From assembly GCF_017726655.1 (NCBI RefSeq), contig NZ_CP072308.1:124001-188000 (forward strand): a DNA stretch of 64,000 nt, written 5' to 3'. Positions 38,617 through 49,252 of this stretch are shown piece after piece (position 1 is the stretch's first letter; every line of letters begins with the position of its first letter). The notes under the pieces are model-generated. The model was not told the origin of the DNA and did no database searches. It worked only from the letters and a program-made list of their open reading frames with translations. The stretch comes from Agrobacterium tumefaciens (GTDB lineage: Bacteria; Pseudomonadota; Alphaproteobacteria; Rhizobiales; Rhizobiaceae). The position numbers and the translations under genes are program-made.

Positions 38617-38906
38617 CGGATCTTCGCCACTACGATGTGATCGTATCTCCTTCGATCACGGAAAAGTCGACGCTGGTATCCGAACAGAACCAGGTCGTAT
38701 TCAACGTCGCCAAGGATGCTTCCAAGCCTGAAATCAAGGCTGCCGTGGAAGCTCTCTTCGGCGTCAAAGTCACGGCTGTGAACACGCTTATCCGCAAGGG
38801 TAAGACCCGTCGTTTCCGTGGGTTCGCCGGTAAGCTGAAGGACGTCAAGAAAGCCGTCGTCACGCTCGCCGAAGGTCAATCCATCGACGTGTCCACCGGA
38901 CTCTAA
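38613..38906 (+). CDS. rplW: 50S ribosomal protein L23
   Basis: L23 (97 residues) sits at the tunnel exit and docks trigger factor and the signal recognition particle. The motif [21 protein letters not shown] and the loop [10 protein letters not shown] are conserved. Its ATG overlaps the rplD stop codon. Confidence 0.98.
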   Translation: MTDLRHYDVIVSPSITEKSTLVSEQNQVVFNVAKDASKPEIKAAVEALFGVKVTAVNTLIRKGKTRRFRGFAGKLKDVKKAVVTLAEGQSIDVSTGL

Positions 38907-38949
38907 AGGTTAGGCCCAAGCGGGCAAAGACCCAAAAGGGAACAAGAAA

Positions 38950-39786
38950 ATGGCATTGAAAAGTTTCAATCCGACCACGCCAAGCCAGCGTCAGCTGGTT
39001 ATCGTGGACCGCGCTTCGCTCTACAAGGGCAAGCCGGTAAAGGCTCTCACCCAGGGCCTCAGCTCCAAGGGTGGCCGTAACAACCAGGGCCGGATCACCG
39101 TCCGTTTCCAGGGTGGCGGTCACAAGCGGACCTACCGTCTGGTTGACTTCAAGCGTCGCAAGTTCGACGTTGAAGGCACCGTTGAACGTCTGGAATACGA
39201 CCCCAACCGCACCGCGTTCATCGCGCTGGTTACGTATGCCGACGGCGAACAGGCTTACATTCTCGCGCCACAGCGTCTCGCTGCTGGTGACAAGGTGATC
39301 GCCTCCGAGAAGGCAGTGGACGTGAAGCCCGGCAACACCATGCCGCTTCAGTACATTCCTGTCGGTTCGATCATCCATAACGTCGAGATGAAGCCGGGCA
39401 AGGGCGGTCAGATCGCTCGGTCCGCCGGCACGTATGTCCAGCTCGTCGGCCGTGATGCCGGCATGGCCATCCTGCGTCTCAACTCGGGCGAACAGCGTCT
39501 GGTGCACGGCTCCTGCCTCGCATCGATCGGTGCTGTTTCGAACTCGGACCACGCCAACATCAACGACGGCAAGGCCGGTCGTTCCCGTTGGCGCGGCAAG
39601 CGTCCGCACGTTCGCGGCGTCGTCATGAACCCGGTCGACCACCCGCACGGTGGTGGTGAAGGTCGCACGTCGGGTGGTCGCCACCCGGTTACTCCGTGGG
39701 GCAAGCCCACGAAGGGCAAGCGCACCCGTTCGAACAAGTCGACCGACAAGTTCATCATGCGCTCGCGCCATCAGCGTAAGAAGTAA
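38950..39786 (+). CDS. rplB: 50S ribosomal protein L2
   Basis: L2 (278 residues) supports subunit association and peptidyl transfer. The C-terminal segment [19 protein letters not shown] contains the conserved His of the PVDHPHGGG motif. AAAAGGGAAC precedes the ATG. It is followed by rpsS after 15 nt. Confidence 0.98.
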   Translation: MALKSFNPTTPSQRQLVIVDRASLYKGKPVKALTQGLSSKGGRNNQGRITVRFQGGGHKRTYRLVDFKRRKFDVEGTVERLEYDPNRTAFIALVTYADGEQAYILAPQRLAAGDKVIASEKAVDVKPGNTMPLQYIPVGSIIHNVEMKPGKGGQIARSAGTYVQLVGRDAGMAILRLNSGEQRLVHGSCLASIGAVSNSDHANINDGKAGRSRWRGKRPHVRGVVMNPVDHPHGGGEGRTSGGRHPVTPWGKPTKGKRTRSNKSTDKFIMRSRHQRKK

Positions 39787-39801
39787 GAGAGGTAGTCACT
39801 C

Positions 39802-40080
39802 ATGGCTCGTTCAGTATGGAAAGGTCCGTTTGTTGACGGCTATCTTCTCACAAAGGCTGAGAAGGTGCGCGAGAGCGGACGTAACGAAGTTATCAAGATC
39901 TGGAGCCGTCGTTCCACGATCCTGCCGCAGTTCGTTGGTCTGACGTTCGGCGTCTACAACGGCAGCAAGCATGTGCCCGTCTCGGTCAACGAAGACATGG
40001 TCGGCCACAAGTTCGGTGAATTCTCTCCGACCCGTACCTATTACGGTCACGGCGCGGACAAGAAGGCAAAGAGGAAGTAA
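39802..40080 (+). CDS. rpsS: 30S ribosomal protein S19
   Basis: S19 (92 residues) binds 16S rRNA in the 30S head with S13. It has [16 protein letters not shown] at the N terminus and the [15 protein letters not shown] signature near the C terminus. AGAGAGGTAG precedes the ATG. rplV starts 2 nt after its stop codon. Confidence 0.98.
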   Translation: MARSVWKGPFVDGYLLTKAEKVRESGRNEVIKIWSRRSTILPQFVGLTFGVYNGSKHVPVSVNEDMVGHKFGEFSPTRTYYGHGADKKAKRK

Positions 40081-40082
40081 TC

Positions 40083-40472
40083 ATGGCGAAGGCTAAGACC
40101 GAACGCCGGCTGAAGGACAATGAGGCTCAGGCCATTGCCCGTACGCTCCGCGTCAGCCCCCAGAAACTGAACCTGGTTGCCGCTCTTATCCGTGGCAAGA
40201 AGGTTGATCGCGCTCTCGCCGAGCTCGAATTCTCCCGCAAGCGCATTGCAGGCACCGTCAAGAAGACGCTGGAATCTGCAATTGCCAATGCGGAAAACAA
40301 CCACGACCTCGACGTCGACGCGCTCGTCGTCGCCGAGGCCTATGTTGGCAAGTCCATCACCATGAAGCGTTTCCACGCTCGTGGCCGTGGTCGTGCTTCC
40401 CGCATTGAAAAGCCGTTCGCTCACCTCACGATCGTTGTTCGTGAAGTTGAGGAAAAAGGGGAGGCCGCATAA
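40083..40472 (+). CDS. rplV: 50S ribosomal protein L22
   Basis: L22 (129 residues) lines the exit tunnel with an extended hairpin ([18 protein letters not shown] region) in which macrolide resistance changes occur. The conserved segment [23 protein letters not shown] is present. Its stop codon overlaps the rpsC start by one base. Confidence 0.98.
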   Translation: MAKAKTERRLKDNEAQAIARTLRVSPQKLNLVAALIRGKKVDRALAELEFSRKRIAGTVKKTLESAIANAENNHDLDVDALVVAEAYVGKSITMKRFHARGRGRASRIEKPFAHLTIVVREVEEKGEAA

Positions 40473-41203
40473 TGGGTCAGAAAATCAATCCGATCGGCTT
40501 CCGTCTCGGCATCAACCGTACCTGGGATAGCCGCTGGTACGCTGACACCGCAGAATACGGCAAGCTGCTGCACGAAGACCTCAAGATCCGGGCTTACCTG
40601 ATCAAGGAACTCAAGCAGGCCGGTATCGCCAAGGTCGTTATCGAGCGTCCGCACAAGAAGTGCCGCGTCACGATCCACTCGGCTCGTCCGGGTCTGATCA
40701 TCGGCAAGAAGGGTGCGGACATCGAGAAGCTTCGCAAGAAGCTCTCCGAGATGACCAACTCCGAAACGCACCTCAACATCGTTGAAGTGCGCAAGCCGGA
40801 AATCGACGCGACGCTGGTTGCCCAGTCGATCGCTCAGCAGCTCGAGCGCCGCGTGGCTTTCCGCCGTGCGATGAAGCGTGCTGTTCAGTCCGCAATGCGT
40901 CTTGGCGCCGAAGGCATCAAGATCACCTGCGGCGGCCGTCTCGGCGGTGCTGAAATCGCTCGTACCGAATGGTACCGCGAAGGTCGCGTTCCGTTGCACA
41001 CGCTGCGTGCGGACATCGACTACGGCACGGCTGAAGCTGAAACCGCATTCGGCATCTGCGGCATCAAGGTCTGGATCTTCAAGGGCGAAATCCTTGAGCA
41101 CGATCCGATGGCCTCTGAGCGTCGCGGTCTCGAAGGCGACGCACAGGGCCCTGCAAGCCGTGAGCGTGGCGATCGTGGCGATCGTCGTCGCGAAAACGCT
41201 TGA
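40472..41203 (+). CDS. rpsC: 30S ribosomal protein S3
   Basis: S3 (243 residues) binds mRNA at the entry channel through its KH domain ([18 protein letters not shown]). The C-terminal domain carries the [17 protein letters not shown] motif. A short basic tail with repeated RGDRGDR-type units ends the protein. The start codon overlaps the end of rplV. Confidence 0.98.
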   Translation: MGQKINPIGFRLGINRTWDSRWYADTAEYGKLLHEDLKIRAYLIKELKQAGIAKVVIERPHKKCRVTIHSARPGLIIGKKGADIEKLRKKLSEMTNSETHLNIVEVRKPEIDATLVAQSIAQQLERRVAFRRAMKRAVQSAMRLGAEGIKITCGGRLGGAEIARTEWYREGRVPLHTLRADIDYGTAEAETAFGICGIKVWIFKGEILEHDPMASERRGLEGDAQGPASRERGDRGDRRRENA

Positions 41204-41241
41204 TTGACGCTGGCGAAAGATAAGCTCGGAGAAGTAAGAAA

Positions 41242-41655
41242 ATGTTGCAGCCAAAGCGTACTAAGTACCGTAAGCAGTTCAAGGGACGCATCAAGGGCGT
41301 CGCCAAGGGCGGCTTTGACCTGGCATTCGGTGAATTCGGCTTGAAGTCGCAGGAACCGAACCGCGTGAATGCACGCGAGATCGAAGCGGCCCGCCGCGCG
41401 ATCACGCGTTACATGAAGCGCGCAGGTCGCGTGTGGATCCGCGTATTCCCCGACGTTCCGGTTACGGCAAAGCCGACCGAAGTTCGTATGGGTAAGGGCA
41501 AGGGTTCGGTCGATTACTGGGCATGCAAGGTCAAGCCCGGTCGTATGATGTTCGAGATCGACGGTGTGTCCGAGGAGATCGCCCGTGAGGCGCTTCGTCT
41601 CGGCGCTGCCAAGCTCTCGGTCAAGACGCGCTTCGTACAGCGCATCGCAGAGTAA
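41242..41655 (+). CDS. rplP: 50S ribosomal protein L16
   Basis: L16 (137 residues) helps place the A-site tRNA in the large subunit. It begins [16 protein letters not shown] and has the [19 protein letters not shown] signature. GGAGAAGTAAG precedes the ATG. Confidence 0.98.
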   Translation: MLQPKRTKYRKQFKGRIKGVAKGGFDLAFGEFGLKSQEPNRVNAREIEAARRAITRYMKRAGRVWIRVFPDVPVTAKPTEVRMGKGKGSVDYWACKVKPGRMMFEIDGVSEEIAREALRLGAAKLSVKTRFVQRIAE

Positions 41656-41667
41656 GGAGCAAGGCAC

Positions 41668-41868
41668 ATGAAAGCCGATGAAGTTCGCGGCCTCAGCGCC
41701 GACCAGCTCAAGGACAAGCTCGCCGATCTGAAGAAGGAGCAGTTCAACCTGCGCTTCCAGAAGGCAACTGGTCAGCTGGAGAAGTCCTCGCGCATCAACG
41801 AAGTCCGCAAGGATATCGCCCGCGTAAAAACCATTGCCCGCCAGAAGGCGGCAGAAGCCAAGGCCTAA
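41668..41868 (+). CDS. rpmC: 50S ribosomal protein L29
   Basis: L29 (66 residues) is a helical hairpin near the tunnel exit. The segment [19 protein letters not shown] is the family signature. AAGGAGCAAGG precedes the ATG. Confidence 0.97.
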   Translation: MKADEVRGLSADQLKDKLADLKKEQFNLRFQKATGQLEKSSRINEVRKDIARVKTIARQKAAEAKA

Positions 41869-41879
41869 GGAAGAATAAT

Positions 41880-42116
41880 ATGCCGAAACGCATTCTGCAG
41901 GGCGTCGTTGTGTCCGACAAGAACGAGAAGACTGTCGTAGTTCGCGTTGAGCGTCGATTCGCTCACCCGCTGCTTCAGAAGACCGTTCGTCGTTCGAAGA
42001 AGTACAAGGCACACGACGAAAACAATCAGTATAAGGTCGGCGATGTCGTTTCCATCGAGGAATGCGCACCGATCTCCAAGGACAAGCGCTGGACGGTTGT
42101 TTCCGCCCAGGCTTAA
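41880..42116 (+). CDS. rpsQ: 30S ribosomal protein S17
   Basis: S17 (78 residues) is an OB-fold 16S rRNA binder. It has [20 protein letters not shown] and the [19 protein letters not shown] motif. AGGAAGAATA precedes the ATG. An unusually long gap of 234 nt separates it from rplN. Confidence 0.98.
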   Translation: MPKRILQGVVVSDKNEKTVVVRVERRFAHPLLQKTVRRSKKYKAHDENNQYKVGDVVSIEECAPISKDKRWTVVSAQA

Positions 42117-42350
42117 TTTCATCAGAATCGCGCCTTGTGTCTTGCACTTGGCGCGAATTCCTGTATGAAGCAGCGCAAGGACGCTCGTGACCCGGGCGTC
42201 TTTTGCTTTGATGCGCACGGAAGGTCCTTCGGGAAACCACCCTGTCACGATTTTTCCGCGCAAAAAAAGAGATATTCATAAGCTGGGGCAGGGGGCTCGC
42301 TCGGGAGAGTTTGCCCAACCGTTCTGGTAACAACAAGAAGGCGACCTGAC
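42117..42350 (+). promoter_or_regulatory. Structured rpsQ-rplN gap
   Basis: In many bacteria these two genes are nearly adjacent. Here 234 nt intervene, containing the stem CGCGCC...GGCGCG (about 42133-42158), GACGC...GCGTC followed by TTTT (about 42180-42206), and further GC-rich pairs. It may be an attenuator or a new promoter for the spc genes. No gene is seen in it. Confidence 0.45.
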
Positions 42351-42719
42351 ATGATTCAGATGCAAACAAACCTCGACGTGGCGGATAATTCCGGCGCACG
42401 TCGTGTCATGTGCATCAAGGTGCTGGGCGGCTCGAAGCGCAAATATGCTTCTGTTGGCGACATTATTGTCGTTTCCATCAAGGAAGCTATTCCGCGCGGC
42501 CGCGTCAAGAAGGGCGACGTGATGAAGGCGGTTGTCGTGCGCACCGCCAAGGACATCCGTCGCGCTGACGGCAGCGTCATCCGTTTCGATAACAACGCAG
42601 CCGTTCTTATCGACAACAAGAAAGAGCCCATCGGCACCCGTATCTTCGGACCGGTTCCGCGCGAACTTCGCGCCAAGAACCACATGAAGATCATCTCGCT
42701 GGCTCCGGAAGTACTGTAA
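42351..42719 (+). CDS. rplN: 50S ribosomal protein L14
   Basis: L14 (122 residues) forms intersubunit bridges. [21 protein letters not shown] is its N-terminal signature, split as [10 protein letters not shown] and [11 protein letters not shown]. It begins the spc part of the cluster after the long structured gap. CAAGAAGG lies upstream of the ATG, at moderate distance. Confidence 0.98.
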   Translation: MIQMQTNLDVADNSGARRVMCIKVLGGSKRKYASVGDIIVVSIKEAIPRGRVKKGDVMKAVVVRTAKDIRRADGSVIRFDNNAAVLIDNKKEPIGTRIFGPVPRELRAKNHMKIISLAPEVL

Positions 42720-42731
42720 GGAGCGATTGCG

Positions 42732-43040
42732 ATGCAGAAAATTCGTAAAGGCGACAAGGTTGTCGTATTGACCGGTAAGGACAAGGGCCGTACCGGCGAA
42801 GTAATCCAGGTAATGCCGAAAGAAGACCGTGCCGTTGTGCGTGGCGTGAACATGGTGAAGCGTCACCAGCGCCAGACCCAGGCTCAGGAAGCCGGCATCA
42901 TCAACAAGGAAGCATCCTTGCACATCTCCAACATCGCCATCGTCGACAAGGATGGCAAGCCGACTCGCGTTGGCTTCTCGGTTGTGGATGGCAGGAAGGT
43001 CCGCGTGGCCAAGCGTTCGGGAGAAGTGATCGATGGCTGA
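42732..43040 (+). CDS. rplX: 50S ribosomal protein L24
   Basis: L24 (102 residues) is an early assembly protein with a KOW motif ([21 protein letters not shown]). AAGGAGCG precedes the ATG. It overlaps the rplE start by 8 nt. Confidence 0.98.
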   Translation: MQKIRKGDKVVVLTGKDKGRTGEVIQVMPKEDRAVVRGVNMVKRHQRQTQAQEAGIINKEASLHISNIAIVDKDGKPTRVGFSVVDGRKVRVAKRSGEVIDG

Positions 43041-43587
43041 TAAGTACGAGCCGCGTCTCAAGACGGAATACGTTTCCCGTATCCGTGGCGCCATGCAGGA
43101 GAAGTTCTCCTACGCAAACGTCATGATGATCCCGAAGCTTGAAAAGATCGTGATCAACATGGGCGTTGGCGAAGCAACCGCCGATTCCAAGAAGCCCACG
43201 ATTGCTGCCGGTGACCTGGCTGCGATTGCCGGTCAGAAGCCGGTCGTTACCCGCGCTCGCAACTCGATCGCTGGTTTCAAGGTTCGCGAAGGCATGCCGA
43301 TCGGTGCGAAGGTTACTCTTCGTGGCGCCCGCATGTACGAATTCCTTGATCGTCTGGTCAACATCGCGCTGCCGCGCGTTCGCGACTTCCGGGGCCTGAA
43401 CCCGAAGAGCTTTGACGGCCGTGGCAACTTCGCCATGGGCATCAAGGAACACATTGTGTTCCCTGAGATCAACTACGATAAGGTTGATCAGATGTGGGGC
43501 ATGGACATCATCGTTTGCACGACGGCGACGTCGGACGACGAAGCTCGGGCTCTGCTGACAGAGTTCAACTTCCCGTTCCGTCACTAA
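43033..43587 (+). CDS. rplE: 50S ribosomal protein L5
   Basis: L5 (184 residues) holds 5S rRNA in the central protuberance. It has [11 protein letters not shown] and the [18 protein letters not shown] signature. GGGAGAAG precedes the start, which lies inside the end of rplX, so translation is coupled. Confidence 0.98.
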   Translation: MADKYEPRLKTEYVSRIRGAMQEKFSYANVMMIPKLEKIVINMGVGEATADSKKPTIAAGDLAAIAGQKPVVTRARNSIAGFKVREGMPIGAKVTLRGARMYEFLDRLVNIALPRVRDFRGLNPKSFDGRGNFAMGIKEHIVFPEINYDKVDQMWGMDIIVCTTATSDDEARALLTEFNFPFRH

Positions 43588-43620
43588 CCGTAACGACGAG
43601 CGTAGAAAAGGAACTCCGAT

Positions 43621-43926
43621 ATGGCGAAAACAAGCGCAGTTGAAAAGAACAAGCGCCGCCGCAAGTCGGTCGCCCAGCAGGCCACCAAGCGCGCTGCACT
43701 CAAGGCGATCGTGATGAACCAGTCCCTTCCGATCGAAGAACGGTTCAAGGCCACTCTGAAGCTCGCTTCGCTGCCGCGTGACGGCTCGAAGACGCGTATC
43801 CGCAACCGCTGCGAAGTAACGGGCCGTCCGCGCGCGTTCTATCGCAAGCTCAAGATGTCGCGTATCGCGCTTCGTGAGCTGGGCAATTCCGGCAAGGTGC
43901 CGGGCATTGTCAAGTCGAGCTGGTAA
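43621..43926 (+). CDS. rpsN: 30S ribosomal protein S14
   Basis: S14 (101 residues) belongs to the long, zinc-independent form: the core [17 protein letters not shown] lacks the paired Cys motifs of the short zinc form. AAAAGGAAC lies upstream of the ATG. It is followed by rpsH after 12 nt. Confidence 0.98.
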   Translation: MAKTSAVEKNKRRRKSVAQQATKRAALKAIVMNQSLPIEERFKATLKLASLPRDGSKTRIRNRCEVTGRPRAFYRKLKMSRIALRELGNSGKVPGIVKSSW

Positions 43927-43938
43927 GGAGACGGGCAC

Positions 43939-44337
43939 ATGACCATGACTGATCCTTTGGGTGATATGCTCACCCGCATCCGCAATGGTGCTGCTCGCCG
44001 CAAGTCTTCGGTAAGCACCCCTGCTTCCAGCCTCCGCGCACGCGTTCTCGACGTGCTGCAGGCTGAAGGCTACATCCGCGGTTATTCCAAGGTCGATTTC
44101 GAAAACGGCAAGTCCGAGTTCACGATCGAGCTGAAGTACTACGAAGGCGCGTCCGTGATCCGTGAGATCGGCCGCGTTTCCAAGCCGGGCCGCCGGGTTT
44201 ATGTCTCGGTAAAGTCCATTCCGCAGGTCGCGAACGGCCTCGGCATCACCATCCTTTCGACCCCGAAGGGCGTGATGGCCGATCACCAGGCTCGCGAACA
44301 GAACGTTGGTGGTGAGGTTCTTTGCTCGGTCTTCTAA
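43939..44337 (+). CDS. rpsH: 30S ribosomal protein S8
   Basis: S8 (132 residues) binds helix 21 of 16S rRNA and represses the spc operon in E. coli. It has [15 protein letters not shown] and the C-terminal [32 protein letters not shown] precedes the ATG. Confidence 0.98.
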   Translation: MTMTDPLGDMLTRIRNGAARRKSSVSTPASSLRARVLDVLQAEGYIRGYSKVDFENGKSEFTIELKYYEGASVIREIGRVSKPGRRVYVSVKSIPQVANGLGITILSTPKGVMADHQAREQNVGGEVLCSVF

Positions 44338-44380
44338 GACCCGAGCAAGGATCTCCATAACGAACAGACAGGATTGAATA

Positions 44381-44914
44381 ATGTCTCGTATCGGTAAAAA
44401 GCCCGTTCCGGTTCCCGCAGGTGTGACGGCCAATGTCGACGGCCAGAAGGTCACTGCGAAGGGCCCGAAGGGTGAACTGTTTTTCGTCGCTAACGACGAC
44501 ATTCAGCTGAAGCTCGAAGATAACGGCGTTTCCGTAACGCCGGCGAATGAGAGCAAGGAAGCTCGTTCGAAGTGGGGCATGTCCCGCACGATGATCGAGA
44601 ACATCTTCAAGGGTGTTAAGGACGGCTACGAGCGCAAGCTCGAAATCAACGGCGTTGGTTACCGTGCCGCCATGCAGGGCAAGAACCTGCAGCTGGCTCT
44701 CGGCTTCTCCCACGACGTGGTTTATGAGCCTCCGGTCGGCATCACCATCGCCGTTCCGAAGCCCACGGAAATCATCGTTTCCGGCATCAACAAGCAGCAG
44801 GTTGGCCAGGTAGCCGCGGAAATCCGCGAATACCGCGGTCCCGAGCCCTACAAGGGTAAGGGCGTGAAGTACGCTGAAGAGCGTATTGTCCGCAAAGAAG
44901 GCAAGAAGAAGTAA
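44381..44914 (+). CDS. rplF: 50S ribosomal protein L6
   Basis: L6 (177 residues) lies near the factor-binding site, with two similar domains. [15 protein letters not shown] opens it, and [15 protein letters not shown] is the C-terminal signature. The gap to rplR is 12 nt. Confidence 0.98.
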   Translation: MSRIGKKPVPVPAGVTANVDGQKVTAKGPKGELFFVANDDIQLKLEDNGVSVTPANESKEARSKWGMSRTMIENIFKGVKDGYERKLEINGVGYRAAMQGKNLQLALGFSHDVVYEPPVGITIAVPKPTEIIVSGINKQQVGQVAAEIREYRGPEPYKGKGVKYAEERIVRKEGKKK

Positions 44915-44926
44915 GGATCACGCGAA

Positions 44927-45289
44927 ATGGCTAGCAGGAAAGAAGCACTTGCACGTCGCGCGAGCCGTGTGCGCCGCCAGATCAAGGCGGTTGCCAACGG
45001 CCGCCCGCGCCTGTCGGTTCATCGCTCGTCGAAGAACATCTACGCCCAGATCATCGATGACGTTGCTGGCAAGACGCTTGCGTCTGCCTCCACGCTCGAA
45101 GCCGATCTGCGCGGCTCGCTCAAGACTGGCGCCGACGTTGCAGCAGCAACGGTTGTCGGCAAGCTGGTTGCCGAGCGCGGCGTCAAGGCTGGCGTCAAGG
45201 ATGTCGTATTCGACCGTGGCGCGTTCATCTATCACGGCCGCATCAAGGCCCTGGCAGACGCTGCCCGCGAAGGCGGCCTGAACTTCTGA
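44927..45289 (+). CDS. rplR: 50S ribosomal protein L18
   Basis: L18 (120 residues) binds 5S rRNA. It has the basic N terminus [22 protein letters not shown] (split here by residue 24) and the [21 protein letters not shown] signature near the C terminus. AAGGATCACG precedes the ATG. A strong hairpin follows its stop codon. Confidence 0.98.
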   Translation: MASRKEALARRASRVRRQIKAVANGRPRLSVHRSSKNIYAQIIDDVAGKTLASASTLEADLRGSLKTGADVAAATVVGKLVAERGVKAGVKDVVFDRGAFIYHGRIKALADAAREGGLNF

Positions 45290-45294
45290 TCTTT

Positions 45295-45325
45295 TTCCGC
45301 CCGGACAATGATCCGGGCGGAATTT
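45295..45325 (+). terminator. Intrinsic-terminator-like hairpin inside the spc operon
   Basis: TTCCGCCCGGA, a 6-nt loop and TCCGGGCGGAA form an 11-bp perfect stem followed by TTT. It lies between rplR and rpsE, so it is likely a partial terminator or attenuator. Confidence 0.6.
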
Positions 45326-45408
45326 CACCGGACCACGCGGATCTCTTCAGTGAGGCCGCTGGTCTTTTCGTTTGCCGTTCCACCCGTAAAAGAAAAAGGA
45401 CAAGGACA

Positions 45409-45978
45409 ATGGCACAGGAAAAAAGAGGTTCTCGCGACGATCGCCAGAATCGTGAAGAGCGCGATAGCGAATTCGTCGACAAGCTGGTCGCGATCAACCG
45501 CGTTGCGAAGGTTGTCAAGGGTGGCCGTCGTTTCGGCTTTGCCGCTCTCGTCGTCGTTGGCGACCAGAAGGGCCGCGTTGGTTTCGGTCACGGCAAGGCT
45601 CGTGAAGTTCCGGAAGCGATCCGCAAGGCAACTGAAAGCGCAAAGCGCGATCTGATCTTCGTTCCGCTGCGCGATGGCCGCACGCTGCACCACGACGTCA
45701 ATGGCCGTCACGGCGCAGGCAAGGTTCTGCTGCGTTCGGCCAAGGCCGGTACCGGTATCATCGCCGGTGGTCCGATGCGCGCCGTTTTCGAAACGCTCGG
45801 CGTTCATGACGTTGTTGCGAAGTCGACCGGTTCGTCGAACCCGTACAACATGGTTCGCGCCACGTTCGACGCTCTGAAGCATCAGGTTCATCCGAAGGAC
45901 ATCGCTGCACAGCGCGGTCTGAAGTATGCGACCCTTCAGGCTCGCCGTGCCGCTTCCGGCAACGCTTCTGAAGAATAA
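45409..45978 (+). CDS. rpsE: 30S ribosomal protein S5
   Basis: S5 (189 residues) works in decoding accuracy and translocation. [18 protein letters not shown], with the loop where spectinomycin resistance changes arise, and [16 protein letters not shown] are conserved. AAAAGGACAAGG precedes the ATG. The 119-nt gap before it holds a terminator-like hairpin. Confidence 0.98.
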   Translation: MAQEKRGSRDDRQNREERDSEFVDKLVAINRVAKVVKGGRRFGFAALVVVGDQKGRVGFGHGKAREVPEAIRKATESAKRDLIFVPLRDGRTLHHDVNGRHGAGKVLLRSAKAGTGIIAGGPMRAVFETLGVHDVVAKSTGSSNPYNMVRATFDALKHQVHPKDIAAQRGLKYATLQARRAASGNASEE

Positions 45979-45989
45979 GGAGCTGGATC

Positions 45990-46196
45990 ATGGCCAAGAA
46001 GACTACTGAAGCCAAGAAGACTGTTACGGTCGAACAGATCGGCAGCCCTATTCGCCGCCCGGCAATCCAGCGTCAGACGCTGGTCGGTCTGGGTCTCAAC
46101 AAGATGCATCGTCAGCGCACCCTGGAAGATACTCCTGCGGTTCGTGGCATGATCCGTGCGGTCCAGCATCTCGTTCGCGTCGTTGACGAGAAGTGA
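45990..46196 (+). CDS. rpmD: 50S ribosomal protein L30
   Basis: L30 (68 residues) has the conserved core [21 protein letters not shown] short Lys-rich N-terminal extension ([10 protein letters not shown]) makes it slightly longer than the common 58-60 residues. AAGGAGCTGG precedes the ATG. Confidence 0.97.
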   Translation: MAKKTTEAKKTVTVEQIGSPIRRPAIQRQTLVGLGLNKMHRQRTLEDTPAVRGMIRAVQHLVRVVDEK

Positions 46197-46212
46197 GACG
46201 GAGTAACCTATC

Positions 46213-46692
46213 ATGAAACTCAATGAAATCAGAGATAACGAAGGCGCCTCCAAGGATCGTATCCGCGTAGGTCGCGGTATCGGTTCCGGCAAGGGCAAGA
46301 CCGGTGGTCGCGGCGTCAAGGGTCAGAAGGCTCGTTCGGGCGTCGCTATCAACGGCTTCGAAGGCGGTCAGATGCCAATCTACCGTCGTCTGCCGAAGCG
46401 CGGCTTCAACAACATCTTCGCTTCCGAATATGTTGTCGTGTCGCTCGGTCGCATTCAGACTGCCATCGACTCCAAGAAGCTTGACGCTTCCGCAACGATC
46501 GATGCTGCTGCTCTCAAGGCTGCCGGCGTTATCCGTCGCGCCAAGGACGGCGTGCGCATTCTCGCCGACGGCGAGCTGAAGTCCAAGGTCTCTTTCGAAG
46601 TTGCCGGCGCTTCCAAGCCCGCGCTCGAAAAGATCGAAAAGGCTGGCGGCTCGATCAAACTTCTCGCTGTTGCAGCGGAAGCCGCCGAGTAA
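46213..46692 (+). CDS. rplO: 50S ribosomal protein L15
   Basis: L15 (159 residues) is a late assembly protein. It has [19 protein letters not shown] near the N terminus and the [18 protein letters not shown] signature. A terminator-like hairpin follows its stop codon, separating it from secY. Confidence 0.98.
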   Translation: MKLNEIRDNEGASKDRIRVGRGIGSGKGKTGGRGVKGQKARSGVAINGFEGGQMPIYRRLPKRGFNNIFASEYVVVSLGRIQTAIDSKKLDASATIDAAALKAAGVIRRAKDGVRILADGELKSKVSFEVAGASKPALEKIEKAGGSIKLLAVAAEAAE

Positions 46693-46702
46693 TATATGAA
46701 CT

Positions 46703-46738
46703 TCAGACGCCCGGTCCGCATGTCGCGCCGGGCGTTTG
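46703..46738 (+). terminator. Terminator-like hairpin after rplO
   Basis: ACGCCCGG pairs with CCGGGCGT around a longer loop, followed by TTGCG. It lies 14 bp after rplO and, with a promoter-like sequence behind it, suggests that secY begins a new transcription unit. Confidence 0.5.
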
Positions 46739-46754
46739 CGCTCCCTGGCCACTG

Positions 46755-46782
46755 TTGCTTTCGATCTAAATCGATTTATAGA
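46755..46782 (+). promoter_or_regulatory. Candidate secY promoter
   Basis: TTGCTT (46755-46760) and TATAGA (46777-46782) are spaced by 16 nt, about 240 bp upstream of secY. The rest of this gap holds a 55-codon frame with a GTGAGG box, starting at 46911, that overlaps the secY start. Confidence 0.4.
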
Positions 46783-47022
46783 GCATCAGGGCAATCTCTT
46801 CGCGGTGTGCTTTCTTTGCCCCGCTTGCGGCAGAAAGTGCCGCAGGGAGAGCCTCACAGTTCTTGAACTTCCGTAGGGGAGGGGATAGGACATAAAAAAC
46901 AGGGTGAGGCATGATGGCGGCCAAGAGCTGCATTCGTCCGAAGCCCGGTTTTGACCAGTATCTTTTAGACCTTTCCGCATTGGCCGGTATTGCTGGCTGG
47001 CAAGGGTCATTCGGAGAAATTT

Positions 47023-48363
47023 ATGGCTTCAGCAGCGGAACAACTGGCTTCGAACCTGAATTTTTCGACCTTCGCTAAGGCGGAGGATCTGAAAAAGCGT
47101 CTCTGGTTTACTCTTGCCGCACTTCTCGTCTACCGTCTCGGCACCCATATTCCGCTTCCGGGCCTGAACCCTGAAGCCTATGCGCAGGCCTTCCGTGGCC
47201 AGGCCAACGGTATTCTCGGTCTTTTCAATATGTTTGCGGGTGGCGCTGTCGAGCGCATGGCGATTTTCGCCCTCGGCATCATGCCTTACATCTCCGCTTC
47301 GATCATCGTGCAGCTCATGACCTCGGTCGTGCCCTCGCTCGAAGCGTTGAAGAAGGAAGGCGAGGCCGGTCGCAAGATCATCAACCAGTACACCCGCTAC
47401 GGCACGGTGCTGCTCGGCACGTTGCAGGCCTATGGCATTGCGGTCGGCCTTGAAAGCGGCAATGGCCTCGTGGTCGATCCAGGCTGGTTCTTCCGCATTT
47501 CCACCGTCATCACGCTGCTCGGCGGCACGATGTTCCTGATGTGGCTTGGCGAGCAGATCACCTCGCGCGGTATCGGCAACGGTATTTCGCTGATCATCTT
47601 TGCGGGCATTGCCGCAGGTCTGCCGAAGGCTCTTGCCGGCACGTTGGAACTCGGCCGCACCGGTGCGCTTTCGACCCCGCTCATCCTGACGGTCGTCGTG
47701 GTTGCAATCGGTGTCATTGCTCTCATCGTGTTCGTGGAGCGTGCGCAGCGCCGTCTGCTGATCCAATATCCGAAGCGACAGGTCGGGAACCGGATGTTCC
47801 AGGGCGATACCTCGCACCTGCCGCTGAAGCTCAATACCGCCGGCGTCATTCCCGCGATCTTCGCATCGTCGCTGCTGCTTCTGCCGGCAACCGCTGCTGG
47901 CTTTGCCGGTAACACCAACCTGCCGACCTGGGCAACCTCGATCATCGCGTCGCTGCAGCATGGCCAGCCGCTGTTCATGGCGCTCTATGGCTTGCTGATT
48001 GCGTTCTTCGCCTTCTTCTACACGGCGATCGTGTTCAATCCGAAGGATACGGCTGACAATCTCAAGAAGCATGGCGGCTTCATTCCGGGCATTCGTCCGG
48101 GCGAGCGCACCGCGGAGTACATCGATTACGTTCTGACCCGCATCACAGTGGTCGGTGCGATTTATCTGGTCTTCGTCTGTATCCTTCCTGAGACACTTAT
48201 CGCACGCACGGGCATCCCATTAGCCCTTGGTGGTACTTCGCTTTTGATCGTCGTCAGTGTAACTCTGGATACGGTTGCGCAGATTCAGGGTCACCTGATC
48301 GCCCAGCAGTATGAAGGTCTGATCAAGAAGTCGAAGTTGCGTGGAGGAAAGAGGGGACGATGA
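47023..48363 (+). CDS. secY: Protein translocase subunit SecY
   Basis: SecY (446 residues) is the channel of the general secretion pathway, with ten predicted membrane helices. The plug and pore region begins [15 protein letters not shown], and conserved [12 protein letters not shown] and [12 protein letters not shown] segments follow. The start at 47023 follows GGAGAAATTT. It overlaps adk by 4 nt (ATGA). Confidence 0.98.
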   Translation: MASAAEQLASNLNFSTFAKAEDLKKRLWFTLAALLVYRLGTHIPLPGLNPEAYAQAFRGQANGILGLFNMFAGGAVERMAIFALGIMPYISASIIVQLMTSVVPSLEALKKEGEAGRKIINQYTRYGTVLLGTLQAYGIAVGLESGNGLVVDPGWFFRISTVITLLGGTMFLMWLGEQITSRGIGNGISLIIFAGIAAGLPKALAGTLELGRTGALSTPLILTVVVVAIGVIALIVFVERAQRRLLIQYPKRQVGNRMFQGDTSHLPLKLNTAGVIPAIFASSLLLLPATAAGFAGNTNLPTWATSIIASLQHGQPLFMALYGLLIAFFAFFYTAIVFNPKDTADNLKKHGGFIPGIRPGERTAEYIDYVLTRITVVGAIYLVFVCILPETLIARTGIPLALGGTSLLIVVSVTLDTVAQIQGHLIAQQYEGLIKKSKLRGGKRGR

Positions 48364-48950
48364 GACTGATATTTTTGGGTCCGCCGGGTGCGGGCAAGGG
48401 AACCCAGGCCAAGCGGCTGACTGACAAATACGGGATCCCCCAGCTTTCAACCGGTGACATGCTGCGCGCTGCGGTCAGCGCGGGCACCGAAATCGGCAAG
48501 CGCGCCAAGGCCGTCATGGACGCCGGCGGGCTGGTATCCGACGATATCGTCAATCAGATCGTCTCCGAACGTATCGAAGCTCCTGACTGTGCCAAGGGTT
48601 TCATTCTCGACGGTTATCCGCGCACCGTTCCGCAGGCGAAGGCGCTTGCCGACAACATGCGCAAGAAGAACCTCGTTCTCGACGCTGTGATTGAGCTGAA
48701 AGTGGACGAAGAGGCTTTGATTCGCCGAATCGAAAACCGCGTCGCCGAGACCATTGCTGCTGGCGGCACTGTCCGTTCGGATGACAATCCGGAGGCTTTC
48801 CGCAAGCGTCTGACGGAATATCGCGAAAAGACTGCGCCGCTGTCCGCTTATTACAGCGAACAGGGCGAACTGGTGACGCTGGATGGCATGGCAGATGTCG
48901 ATGCCGTCACCGAGGCTATCGAGCGCGTTCTCGAGAAGGCCTCTGCCTGA
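48360..48950 (+). CDS. adk: Adenylate kinase
   Basis: Adenylate kinase (196 residues) interconverts ATP, ADP and AMP. The P-loop is [10 protein letters not shown] (about 7-16); the NMP-binding region [10 protein letters not shown] and the [10 protein letters not shown] motif follow. The LID domain is the short form without zinc cysteines. The start codon overlaps the secY stop. It is a common neighbour of secY in bacteria. Confidence 0.98.
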   Translation: MRLIFLGPPGAGKGTQAKRLTDKYGIPQLSTGDMLRAAVSAGTEIGKRAKAVMDAGGLVSDDIVNQIVSERIEAPDCAKGFILDGYPRTVPQAKALADNMRKKNLVLDAVIELKVDEEALIRRIENRVAETIAAGGTVRSDDNPEAFRKRLTEYREKTAPLSAYYSEQGELVTLDGMADVDAVTEAIERVLEKASA

Positions 48951-49252
48951 TCGAAGGAATGAATGGGTGAGGACTGTCGCGTTCTTGCCCATATTCCTTT
49001 TCCGAAAGGCGGCTGATCCTTTGGATCGCAAAAGAATCTTGGCGGAGCCGGTTGCTTTTTTGCGCTGATTCCGTTAAACACCGCGCCAACTCGCGACATC
49101 CCAAGCGACTGGCGCGGATTTCCCTTAGGGAAGGGAGATCCGGGTACGGTCGTTTTGACTTGTCACGGACACCAATTTGAACTGGCGGTCATTCGGCCGC
49201 TCAAATGGAATCACCACTTGCCGGATGGCAACTGGAACCAAGGAGAAAAGAC
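48951..49252 (+). other. adk-rpsM gap with hairpin
   Basis: The gap has a CCGCGCCA...TGGCGCGG stem (49081-49117) and, further on, TTGACT (49155-49160) with a poor -10 candidate at 17 nt. No gene is supported. The region may hold a weak promoter for the alpha genes. Confidence 0.4.
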
